Origin: Cytophagales bacterium
GTDB lineage: Bacteria > Bacteroidota > Bacteroidia > Cytophagales > UBA9547
NCBI GenBank assembly: GCA_025360395.1
Contig: JANYCH010000343.1
Span: 1-21,423, forward strand
DNA: 21,423 nt
Direction: 5' to 3'
Below, one piece after another: positions 1 through 5,952 of the stretch. A program made the position numbers and the translations under genes. Below the pieces are notes generated by a model. That model searched no databases and was not told the DNA's origin. It was given only the letters and a program-made list of their open reading frames with translations. Position 1 is the first letter of the stretch. Every line of letters starts with the position of its first letter.

Positions 1-139
1 AGACGAGTTCTGTTACAGGATAAATAGGTCAATTCATAAAGATGGCATATTCGACAACCTAATGATGAGAATGATTGCAACTCCCAACATCACCAAAAAC
101 CAAATAAAATTTGCCTACAGTAGCTAAATGGGCTCTACT
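1..139 (+). mobile_element. Right end of an IS1595 (ISXO2-like) insertion sequence
   Basis: The left edge holds the 3' part of a transposase gene whose stop lies at 125-127, followed within about a dozen bases by the truncated methyltransferase reading frame on the other strand. The element therefore seems to end between roughly 128 and 141. Its outer end reads inward on the minus strand as GTAGAGCCCATTTAGC, which would be the terminal inverted repeat if the boundary is right. The left end is outside the window, so neither the inverted repeat nor a target duplication can be confirmed. The boundary coordinate is approximate. Confidence 0.6.
2..127 (+). CDS. IS1595-family transposase, C-terminal end (partial at window edge)
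   Basis: This frame is open from the window edge to a TAA and encodes 41 residues beginning DEFCYRINRS and containing IFDNLMMRMI. That is how the C-terminus of ISXO2-like DDE transposases (IS1595 family) usually looks: an (D/N)EFC(Y/F)R(x)NR motif followed by a short helix of the type FxxLLxRM. The DDE catalytic residues lie upstream, outside the window. The assignment rests on motif recognition in a short fragment. The position directly against an abruptly ended gene supports a mobile element. Confidence 0.7.
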   Translation, partial: DEFCYRINRSIHKDGIFDNLMMRMIATPNITKNQIKFAYSS

Positions 140-785
140 AATTATTTAAATACAATGTCCTTCCCTTATTATAATATGGAGGATCCAGATATAAAAAAGT
201 TTTACCGTTAGATTGACCACTTTTAATATCATTTAAAATCGTTATTGCATCTTGATTTGTTAGAAGGATTTTTTCTTTAAATGTGGCTATTTTTTCTATT
301 CTTTGAATTAATTCTTTCTTATTAAAACGAACATTTATTCCATAATTCCCTAATTGGCCATAACCACCAATAGGTCCTGCTTTATATATAATACCAGATC
401 TATTAGTCCTGTTTAAAAAAAAAGTCGCAAGAGTACTTTCAAGCTCAGAATAATCCAATGGATTTTCGTAAATACTCTTTTGCTTTTGCCATTCATCTAT
501 AGTAATATCAATTTTTTCAATTTCATGAATGAAATCCTCAGATTGATTAATTACACAATTCCAAAAATGATAAATATGGTAATCAGCATCATTAATGTGT
601 ATAGTTGAGAAAACATTATTAAATAATAATTTTAATGCCGCTCCAGCTCCACCAGCATATAATTCGCAGTAGTGGCCTCCTTCTAAATCGTTTGACTTAG
701 CTAAAGCAGAAAGAAAGTCAAATAAAGATGATTTACCTCCCGGATATCGTAACGGACTAAAATTTTGTACTGCGCTCAAATTCAA
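138..785 (-). pseudogene. Truncated D12-class DNA adenine N6-methyltransferase (Dam-like)
   Basis: The frame encodes 215 residues of a D12-class adenine methyltransferase, which transfers a methyl group from S-adenosylmethionine to adenine N6 in DNA. The N-terminal SPLRYPGGK at residues 10-18 and CELYAGGAGA near 40-49 match the cofactor-binding motifs, and DPPYYNKGRTLY near 201-212 is the catalytic DPPY motif. Family members normally run to about 260-300 residues, so the last 50-80 are missing. The frame ends in two successive TAG codons exactly where IS1595-like sequence begins. The start is a TTG at 783-785, since an in-frame TGA lies just upstream and no ATG is available. A TAATTTTG box at 796-803 (minus strand) could be its promoter but would leave a very short leader. 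No restriction partner is visible. The product probably lacks activity because the region after motif IV is gone. Confidence 0.8.
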
Positions 786-887
786 TGTGGTTTCTCAAAA
801 TTACGATTTTAAAACCAATAGTTTTACCTTAATACCAATACTGTCTATTACATTGTGTTTGACACTTTTCAAAACTAGAATAATTCT

Positions 888-919
888 AAAAAAAAAGGGA
901 AAAACTATGTTCCTCCCTT
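888..919 (-). terminator. Rho-independent terminator after the kdsA/aldolase operon
   Basis: On the minus strand, AAGGGAGGAAC pairs with GTTTTTCCCTT across an ATA loop, giving an 11-bp stem with two G-T pairs, followed directly by a run of T. It lies 28 bases beyond the stop of the aldolase-CBS gene. The rest of the 786-947 gap shows no gene. Confidence 0.8.
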
Positions 920-947
920 CCATCAGATTAGATTCTATGCCTTAATA

Positions 948-1973
948 CTAGCCAATCAATCCCATCTCAACCAAATCCTGGATATCCAGTATTCCGGCTG
1001 GTTTGTTATTCTCAAGAACTAAAATATTGTCAATTTTTTCCTTTTTGAAGATGTTCACCGCATCGTAAAGCAATGCATCAGCTGATACAGTGATAGGGGC
1101 TTTATAAGTAAAGTCCGCCATTTTCTTGTCCATAATTCCTTTGCCGCTTTCTTTCAATTGTCTGCGGATATCTCCATCTGTAAAAACTCCTTTTAAATTG
1201 CCTGATCCGTCAAGTACTGAAACAGCACCTAATTTAGAATCAGTCATTTTTACCAAAGCATCCAGAATTGTATCTGTTTCTTTGATTGTTGGATTTTCAG
1301 GTTTTAAAACATCTTTCACTTTTAAAGTCATCAGCTTAGTGTGCTCGATGAACTGGTCTGTTCCAACTGTTGTAAAGTTGTTTTCAGTCAGTTTCTTCAT
1401 TACGCTCCATGGGATGGTGCAGCAATGTGCTCCCACTCTGATAGCAGTACGAACGTGTTCTGCATGACGAACTGAAGAGAACATGATTTTGGAATCAGAA
1501 CCATACTGGTCTACCATTTCAATACACTCAGCAACAAGCGTCAAAGCATCTTGTCCCTGGTCCTGGAAACGGCCAACCAATACACAGATATAATCTGCTC
1601 CGGCACACATGGCCATGTAAGCCTGGTTCAAAGTGTAGCATAAGTGAACATTCACTTTGTACCCTTTGTTTTTCAGCATTTTACAAGCTGTAACCCCATC
1701 ATTGGAAACAGGAACTTTGAAGAAAGTTTTTTCAGGATCTAACCCTAAAGCTATTAACCTGTCAGCTTCTTTTACAATTTCATCCGGGGTATCGCCCAAC
1801 GCTTCAACATGAAGCCATGGGACCATTTTGGAAAGTTTTAAAATTGCTCCATCGATATCGGTAATACCGTGGCGGTGCATAAATGTGGGGGTGGTCGTTA
1901 GGCCAGTTAGAAAACCAAGTTTATTGGCTTCTTCAATTTCTTTGAAGTCGACGGAGTCTAAGTAAAGTTCCAT
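948..1973 (-). CDS. Transaldolase/fructose-6-phosphate-aldolase-like barrel fused to a KdsD-type CBS pair
   Basis: This 341-residue protein has two parts. Residues 1 to about 217 are a class I (Schiff-base) aldolase barrel of the transaldolase/FSA family: MELYLDSVD at the N-terminus, the GLTT-P loop at 24-29, FFKVPVS with the presumed Schiff-base Lys86, VGR at 133-135 and SVR at 167-169. Residues about 218-341 are two CBS domains; GVFTDGDIRRQL (262-273) and LDIQDL (329-334) are hallmarks of the C-terminal half of KdsD, the arabinose-5-phosphate isomerase. By-eye alignment to E. coli TalB keeps Asp17, Glu96, Lys132, Asn154, Arg181, Ser226 and Arg228 but changes Asn35 to Thr28, Thr156 to His110, Ser176 to Cys130 and Phe178 to Leu132. 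It follows kdsA by 33 bases on the same strand. I infer a role in supplying or controlling arabinose 5-phosphate for Kdo synthesis. An ordinary transaldolase with a regulatory tail is the alternative. Confidence 0.88.
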   Translation of the reverse strand: MELYLDSVDFKEIEEANKLGFLTGLTTTPTFMHRHGITDIDGAILKLSKMVPWLHVEALGDTPDEIVKEADRLIALGLDPEKTFFKVPVSNDGVTACKMLKNKGYKVNVHLCYTLNQAYMAMCAGADYICVLVGRFQDQGQDALTLVAECIEMVDQYGSDSKIMFSSVRHAEHVRTAIRVGAHCCTIPWSVMKKLTENNFTTVGTDQFIEHTKLMTLKVKDVLKPENPTIKETDTILDALVKMTDSKLGAVSVLDGSGNLKGVFTDGDIRRQLKESGKGIMDKKMADFTYKAPITVSADALLYDAVNIFKKEKIDNILVLENNKPAGILDIQDLVEMGLIG

Positions 1974-2006
1974 TGTATAGTTGACAGTAATGTAAAATGT
2001 GTTGAG

Positions 2007-2861
2007 TTAGTTAGTAACTAACTCAGATTTTCTCGTTTGACTCTTAACTAAATTATGAATTTCAATAAGAGGTTTTAAAAATTCTTCCAGATGGTCAATA
2101 TAATACTGGCTGGCAGCATCACATAAAGCTTCCGGCGGATTTGGATGGGCCTCGATAAACAAGCCATCTATTCCCGCACCTACAGCTGAACGGGCTAATA
2201 CCGGTAAAAATTCCCGGTTTCCACCATTTGGATCAGAACTTGGGATACCGTATTTTCTTATAGAATGTGTTACGTCAAAAACAACCGGATATCCTGTTTT
2301 TGACATATGGTAAAAGCTTCTTGGATCTACTATTAAATCATTATAACCAAATGTAAATCCTCTTTCAGTTAAAATGATCTGGTCATTCCCGGCTTCAACG
2401 GCTTTTTCAGCTGGTTTGGCCATGTTTTCCGGAGCTAAAAATTGACCATGTTTAATATTGATCACTTTTCCGGTTTTCGCTGCAGCCACCATCAAATCGG
2501 TTTGCATACATAGATAGGCCGGTATTTGAATGATATCCAAAACATCGCCAGCCTCGCTCATTTGTTCAGGATAGTGAACATCAGAAAGAATAGGAAGTTT
2601 GAATGTTGTTTTGATTTTGTCCAGCATTTTCAAGCCTTCTGTAATCCTTGGGCCAACAAAGAATTTTAAGGAACTTCTGTTGTCCTTTTGGTAAGATGAT
2701 TTGAAAACCAGAGGAACATTTAATCTTTCAGAAATACGCACCAATTTTTCGGCGGTTTCCATCATTATTTTCTCAGACTCTATAACACAAGGCCCGGAAA
2801 TGAGGAAAAGCTGATCAACACCACAATGGATATTACCAACTTTAACGATCTTTTTTGACAT
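2007..2861 (-). CDS. kdsA: 3-deoxy-8-phosphooctulonate (Kdo-8-phosphate) synthase
   Basis: The 284-residue protein condenses phosphoenolpyruvate with D-arabinose 5-phosphate to make Kdo 8-phosphate, the first committed step to the Kdo sugar of lipopolysaccharide, in the cytoplasm. Recognisable family segments are LISGPCVIES (20-29), FKSSYQKDNRSS (53-64), the TDL near 121-123, DVTHS (196-200) and FIEAHPNP (235-242). Length is normal. The residues matching the four metal ligands of the Aquifex-type enzyme are all present (Cys25, His199, Glu237, Asp248), so this is the metal-dependent class; the metal-free E. coli type has Asn at the Cys position. It is the first gene of a two-gene unit with the aldolase-CBS fusion. 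A TAACTTTG box stands upstream of its ATG. Confidence 0.95.
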   Translation of the reverse strand: MSKKIVKVGNIHCGVDQLFLISGPCVIESEKIMMETAEKLVRISERLNVPLVFKSSYQKDNRSSLKFFVGPRITEGLKMLDKIKTTFKLPILSDVHYPEQMSEAGDVLDIIQIPAYLCMQTDLMVAAAKTGKVINIKHGQFLAPENMAKPAEKAVEAGNDQIILTERGFTFGYNDLIVDPRSFYHMSKTGYPVVFDVTHSIRKYGIPSSDPNGGNREFLPVLARSAVGAGIDGLFIEAHPNPPEALCDAASQYYIDHLEEFLKPLIEIHNLVKSQTRKSELVTN

Positions 2862-2883
2862 GAACTAACTAAATTATAGATTT

Positions 2884-2891
2884 CAAAGTTA
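2884..2891 (-). promoter_or_regulatory. Bacteroidota -7 box for kdsA
   Basis: The minus strand reads TAACTTTG, an exact match to the Bacteroidota TAnnTTTG element. It is placed to give a leader of about 15 bases before the kdsA ATG. No clear -33 TTTG is seen at the usual 19-base spacing, so the call rests on the -7 box and its position. Confidence 0.5.
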
Positions 2892-2979
2892 AAGGAATAA
2901 ATTGAAATGTCCGCTATTAGAACTTGCGGATTAAGGCCTTCGTTAACCAGCCTAAACTTTCCCTTTTAATAGAATATTG

Positions 2980-3591
2980 TTAATCATTGTCTTCGCTGCT
3001 CCCTTTCATTGTCTCTGTAAAAGGTTTAATATCCATTCCTGAATATGTCGGGTTTACTATAATCGATCCTTTTGAATCTATAAATCCCCAGCTGTCCTTC
3101 ACTTTTACCATTGCCATACCTTCGCTAAAATTCTTTGCGCCTGTAAACTTTGCAGGGATAACGACCTCCCCTTTTGTATTAATATATCCCCACAGATCTC
3201 CTATTCTTACTCTTGCAAGGCCTTCGCTAAAATTACCAGCTTTATCAAATGTTGCCGGTATTGCCATCTTTCCTGTTTTATCTATATACCCAAACTTATT
3301 CTCGGGTCTTACTTTTGCAAGACCGTTGGAAAAAGGTTCTGCGGCTTCAAGTTTCATTGGAACAACCACCACTCCTTTTAAATCTATATATCCCCATTTT
3401 CCATCCTGGCGAACTGCTGCCAAACCCTCGCTAAAAGGTTGGGCTCCCTCGTATTTGGGTTCAATAAAGAATTTACCGGACTTTTCAACATAGCCCCACT
3501 TCCCATTTAACCTAAGGCGGGCCGATATATCCTGACCATGTGAAATGAAGGCAAAAAAGATGATAGGTAATAATAAAATGGACTTTTTCAT
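2980..3591 (-). CDS. Secreted WG-repeat protein
   Basis: The 203-residue protein starts with a signal peptide (MKKSILLLPIIFFAFISHGQ) and then consists almost entirely of about five WG (KWG) repeats of roughly 34 residues, each with a (K/L/S)WG(Y/F) or FGY core, a short turn and a PF/NFSEG(L/M)A segment. Cores are near residues 31, 65, 99, 133 and 167. WG-repeat proteins are common in Bacteroidota and some bacterial toxins and surface proteins, but no general biochemical role is established. The tail is acidic and polar (EDND). It lies 62 bases downstream of the LuxC-like gene on the same strand and might be co-transcribed with it, although nothing links their functions. No sorting domain is visible, so it is probably periplasmic or on the outer-membrane face. 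Confidence 0.85.
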   Translation of the reverse strand: MKKSILLLPIIFFAFISHGQDISARLRLNGKWGYVEKSGKFFIEPKYEGAQPFSEGLAAVRQDGKWGYIDLKGVVVVPMKLEAAEPFSNGLAKVRPENKFGYIDKTGKMAIPATFDKAGNFSEGLARVRIGDLWGYINTKGEVVIPAKFTGAKNFSEGMAMVKVKDSWGFIDSKGSIIVNPTYSGMDIKPFTETMKGSSEDND

Positions 3592-3653
3592 ATTGATTTA
3601 GTTTAAAATAAGAAGGTAAATTAATTCATTTATTTAAATACAATTGCAGTATA

Positions 3654-4688
3654 CTACATTTTCAATAAAAATTTCATTGTATCAACGCCATCAGCAAAAT
3701 CTTCTAAGCGTGGGTTTTGTGTTTCACCAAATGGAACACTATCCTTATATTTTACATTTGTAACCACACACTGAATTTGTTCAGCCTTCCTGCTCAAAGA
3801 ATTTAATAATGTGTTTTGATCAGAGTATCTTTCGTAATAAAGGACTGAAATAGGAGAATGCAAGCTTTCTGATTCCTTCAGCAATAAAAAATTGTTGTCC
3901 AAAAACGGGTCCTGGTTCATCAGGTAAATAGCCCTGTTATAAGTGTAATTGTTGGCATATTTATGCTGGTTAATTACGAAAGACCAGGGTTCAAAGGTAT
4001 CGATCAGCTTAGTAATATCGTAATAATCAGGTATATACAGTTTTGTAACATTCCGGCAGCCTAGTCCAAAATAGGTAAAAATATCTGAACCTAAATTTTC
4101 CAGATCATCAGGGCTTTCAGTTCCGTCTAACAAGGCTACAGAAGTGCGGTTCTTTCTGATAATGTTTGGATATTTACCAAAATAGGACTCAAAGTAACGT
4201 GCTGAATTATCGCTGCCTGTACAAATAACCGCTTCCATGTTGGCCATCCTTTCCACTATTTGGATGAAAGGCACAAACCCTGGTTCAAATTCCATTATTT
4301 TTCCCAAAAGAAACTTCATCAGGACAGTATCACTTTTGCTGAGCTTTGCCTGAAGTATATGTCCTGACAATAACACACATAAGGCATCATGAAATCCTAC
4401 TGCCGGAATATTGCCGGCCATGATCACACCAACGTTTTCAGTCCTGACTTGCTTATTTAATTCAGGGTAGTTAGATACAAAGTTTACCAGGCTTTCTTCT
4501 TTGAGCATATCAGCTAAAGATTTCAATGCTATTTTAACACTGTCTTCAGTAAACCAGGCGTTTTCATATTTTGCCCTTCTGTAAAGGTTATCAGCTTCTT
4601 CAGTTATCAATGAAGATATTGACTTACCAAGTGCAATAAAACAGGCAATTTTTTTATCAAATGGGATATGTTCAGGCTCCTTTAACAT
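3654..4688 (-). CDS. LuxC-family acyl-CoA reductase (aldehyde dehydrogenase-like)
   Basis: The 344-residue protein matches the LuxC-type acyl-CoA/acyl-protein reductase family, which reduces activated acyl groups to aldehydes with NADPH through a cysteine thioester. AGNIPAVGFHDAL (91-103) is the nucleotide-binding loop typical of the family, and FGLGCRNVTKLYIP (207-220) carries the presumed catalytic Cys211. It is somewhat shorter than bioluminescence LuxC (about 480 residues), which is usual for the Bacteroidota branch. No luciferase or other lux genes are present, so luminescence is not implied; fatty aldehyde or alcohol formation is more likely but unproven. It is divergent from a dicluster ferredoxin gene with a 141-base shared gap, an arrangement I recall as recurrent in this phylum. 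Confidence 0.82.
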   Translation of the reverse strand: MLKEPEHIPFDKKIACFIALGKSISSLITEEADNLYRRAKYENAWFTEDSVKIALKSLADMLKEESLVNFVSNYPELNKQVRTENVGVIMAGNIPAVGFHDALCVLLSGHILQAKLSKSDTVLMKFLLGKIMEFEPGFVPFIQIVERMANMEAVICTGSDNSARYFESYFGKYPNIIRKNRTSVALLDGTESPDDLENLGSDIFTYFGLGCRNVTKLYIPDYYDITKLIDTFEPWSFVINQHKYANNYTYNRAIYLMNQDPFLDNNFLLLKESESLHSPISVLYYERYSDQNTLLNSLSRKAEQIQCVVTNVKYKDSVPFGETQNPRLEDFADGVDTMKFLLKM

Positions 4689-4784
4689 GAGGAAAAGAAT
4701 TATAATACTGCAAGATGTGTTTAAAGAATGATATTATATTAAATTTGTATTTATCGGTTGTAAAGGTAATTTACAGGAGTTTGC

Positions 4785-4792
4785 TAACTTTG
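4785..4792 (+). promoter_or_regulatory. Bacteroidota -7 box for the ferredoxin gene
   Basis: TAACTTTG is an exact TAnnTTTG match located 37 bases before the ferredoxin ATG. A GTTG at 4757-4760 could serve as the -33 element, but the 24-base spacing is longer than the common 19. The rest of the 4689-4829 gap must also hold the promoter of the divergent LuxC-like gene, for which I see no good box. Confidence 0.5.
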
Positions 4793-4829
4793 CAGCCCCA
4801 AAATTTGTTATCCTAAAAAATTTTCGGCC

Positions 4830-5177
4830 ATGGCTATTATTATTACTGAAGAATGTATCAATTGCGGTGCCTGTGAGCCGGAATGCCCTAATACAGCTAT
4901 TTACGAAGGCGGTGCTAAATGGACCTGGTCTGGTGGTACCAAACTTACGCAGGTAGAACTGGAAGACGGGACTGTTATTGACGGAAAGGCCCAGCAGGAA
5001 CCTGTCTCACCAGAATTTTATTACATAGTTCCTAATAAATGTACAGAATGCACAGGTTTTCACGAGGAACCACAATGTGCTGCTGTATGTCCTGTTGATT
5101 GTTGTGTTGATGATCCTGAATACAGGGAGACCAAAGAAGAACTTCTTGCTAAAAAGACCTGGTTGCATAATGAATAA
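4830..5177 (+). CDS. 2[4Fe-4S] dicluster ferredoxin (Allochromatium type)
   Basis: The 115-residue protein carries one cluster-binding set at Cys9, Cys12, Cys15 and Cys19 (CxxCxxCxxxCP) and a second at Cys71, Cys74, Cys83 and Cys87 (CxxC-x8-CxxxCP). The enlarged 8-residue spacing and a C-terminal extension are features of the Allochromatium vinosum-type low-potential ferredoxins. Two further cysteines follow at 91 and 92. A 50-residue insertion lies between the two clusters (20-70), longer than in the minimal clostridial type. It is a soluble electron carrier. The divergent LuxC-like reductase is its only functional neighbour, which hints at but does not prove shared redox work. A shared terminator follows. 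Confidence 0.93.
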   Translation: MAIIITEECINCGACEPECPNTAIYEGGAKWTWSGGTKLTQVELEDGTVIDGKAQQEPVSPEFYYIVPNKCTECTGFHEEPQCAAVCPVDCCVDDPEYRETKEELLAKKTWLHNE

Positions 5178-5180
5178 TTC

Positions 5181-5206
5181 AAAAGCAGGAAGTCCTACCT
5201 GCTTTT
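5181..5206. terminator. Bidirectional terminator between ferredoxin and RNA methyltransferase genes
   Basis: AAAAGCAGG pairs perfectly with CCTGCTTTT around an 8-base loop. The stem has A/T runs on both outer sides, so it can act on either strand between these convergent genes. Its right arm overlaps the stop codon of the leftward methyltransferase. Confidence 0.75.
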
Positions 5207-5942
5207 AACACAAAAACCTGTCTATTATAATCCCTGCAGCAACACCTACATTTAAAGATTCAGCATTTCCTACCTTGGGTATTGTGATCTTTTGACTAAT
5301 AAAAGGCACTAGGTCTTTGCTTATACCATTCGCTTCATTACCAAGAAGCAAAAACAAAGGTAATCTGCCTTTTACTTCATAAACAGCCTTGCCATCCATA
5401 AAAGCTGCAAATACTGGAATTTTGGAATTTGAAGTAAATAGTTGTTCTAAGTCCATGTAACAAACATTGACCCTGGTATAAGAACCTTTGGTTGAATTTA
5501 TCACTTTAGGATTATATAAATCTACCGTATCAGGACTGCAAACAAGGTTCCTGATCCCATACCAATCGGCTGTCCGGATAATAGTACCCAAGTTTCCTGG
5601 ATCATTTATGCCGTCAAGGACCAAAACCAGTTCTTCACCTATTATAATATCCTCTTCTTCTTTTATTGCAGCGAGTGCCAGAGCGCTATTATTAGTTTCC
5701 AACGTTCCTATTAAACCAAGTTCTGCTGAAGTTACAAGCTGAAGTTCAATTCCGTTTTTTAGGGCGATTGGTTCAAACTGAGTAAAAAATGCATTAGTGA
5801 CGAAAAGTTTTTTGATTTCGTAGTCTGAATTTAATATTTCGAGAACATTTTTATAACCTTCCACAAAAAAGGCGCGCTCAATCCTTCGGTATTTCTTATT
5901 TTGCAAGGAATTGATATATTTCACCTCGGCTTTGCTTAGCAT
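5205..5942 (-). CDS. TrmH/SpoU-family RNA 2'-O-methyltransferase
   Basis: The 245-residue protein is a SPOUT-fold RNA ribose methyltransferase. An N-terminal substrate-binding region (about 1-95) includes the EGYKNVLE helix, and the C-terminal SpoU domain shows the three knot motifs: DGINDPGNLGTIIRTADW near 110-127 with Asn115 and Arg123, LLLGNEANGI (198-207), and IPKVGNAESLNVGVAAGI (221-238). Whether it modifies tRNA or 23S rRNA cannot be told from sequence; rRNA (RlmB-like) or general TrmH-family are both open. Its ATG lies only 10 bases from the start of the divergent TamL-like gene, so each promoter must sit inside the other gene. Confidence 0.92.
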   Translation of the reverse strand: MLSKAEVKYINSLQNKKYRRIERAFFVEGYKNVLEILNSDYEIKKLFVTNAFFTQFEPIALKNGIELQLVTSAELGLIGTLETNNSALALAAIKEEEDIIIGEELVLVLDGINDPGNLGTIIRTADWYGIRNLVCSPDTVDLYNPKVINSTKGSYTRVNVCYMDLEQLFTSNSKIPVFAAFMDGKAVYEVKGRLPLFLLLGNEANGISKDLVPFISQKITIPKVGNAESLNVGVAAGIIIDRFLC

Positions 5943-5952
5943 TTCTTGAAAT

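Noticed and set aside
1..137. Extension of the methyltransferase into 1-137 on the minus strand by a frameshift, including a hydrophobic peptide that looked like a membrane segment
   Set aside because: None of the three minus-strand frames resembles the methyltransferase C-terminus. The plus strand reads as a recognisable transposase tail, which explains the sequence better.
1126..1467. A 113-codon plus-strand open frame antisense to the CBS region
   Set aside because: No family resemblance and it lies wholly within a well-supported gene on the other strand.
2910..2930. TCCGC...GCGGA inverted repeat between the WG-repeat gene and kdsA as a terminator
   Set aside because: Only five base pairs with an 11-base loop and no U-tract on the strand that would need it.
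2987..3493. A 168-codon plus-strand open frame with internal repetition
   Set aside because: It is the antisense image of the WG repeats; its repetition comes from the repeats in the real gene, which has a signal peptide and a recognised domain.
3654..4688. Bioluminescence (lux) locus because of the LuxC-type protein
   Set aside because: No luciferase, LuxD or LuxE genes are nearby; LuxC-family reductases are widespread in non-luminous Bacteroidota.
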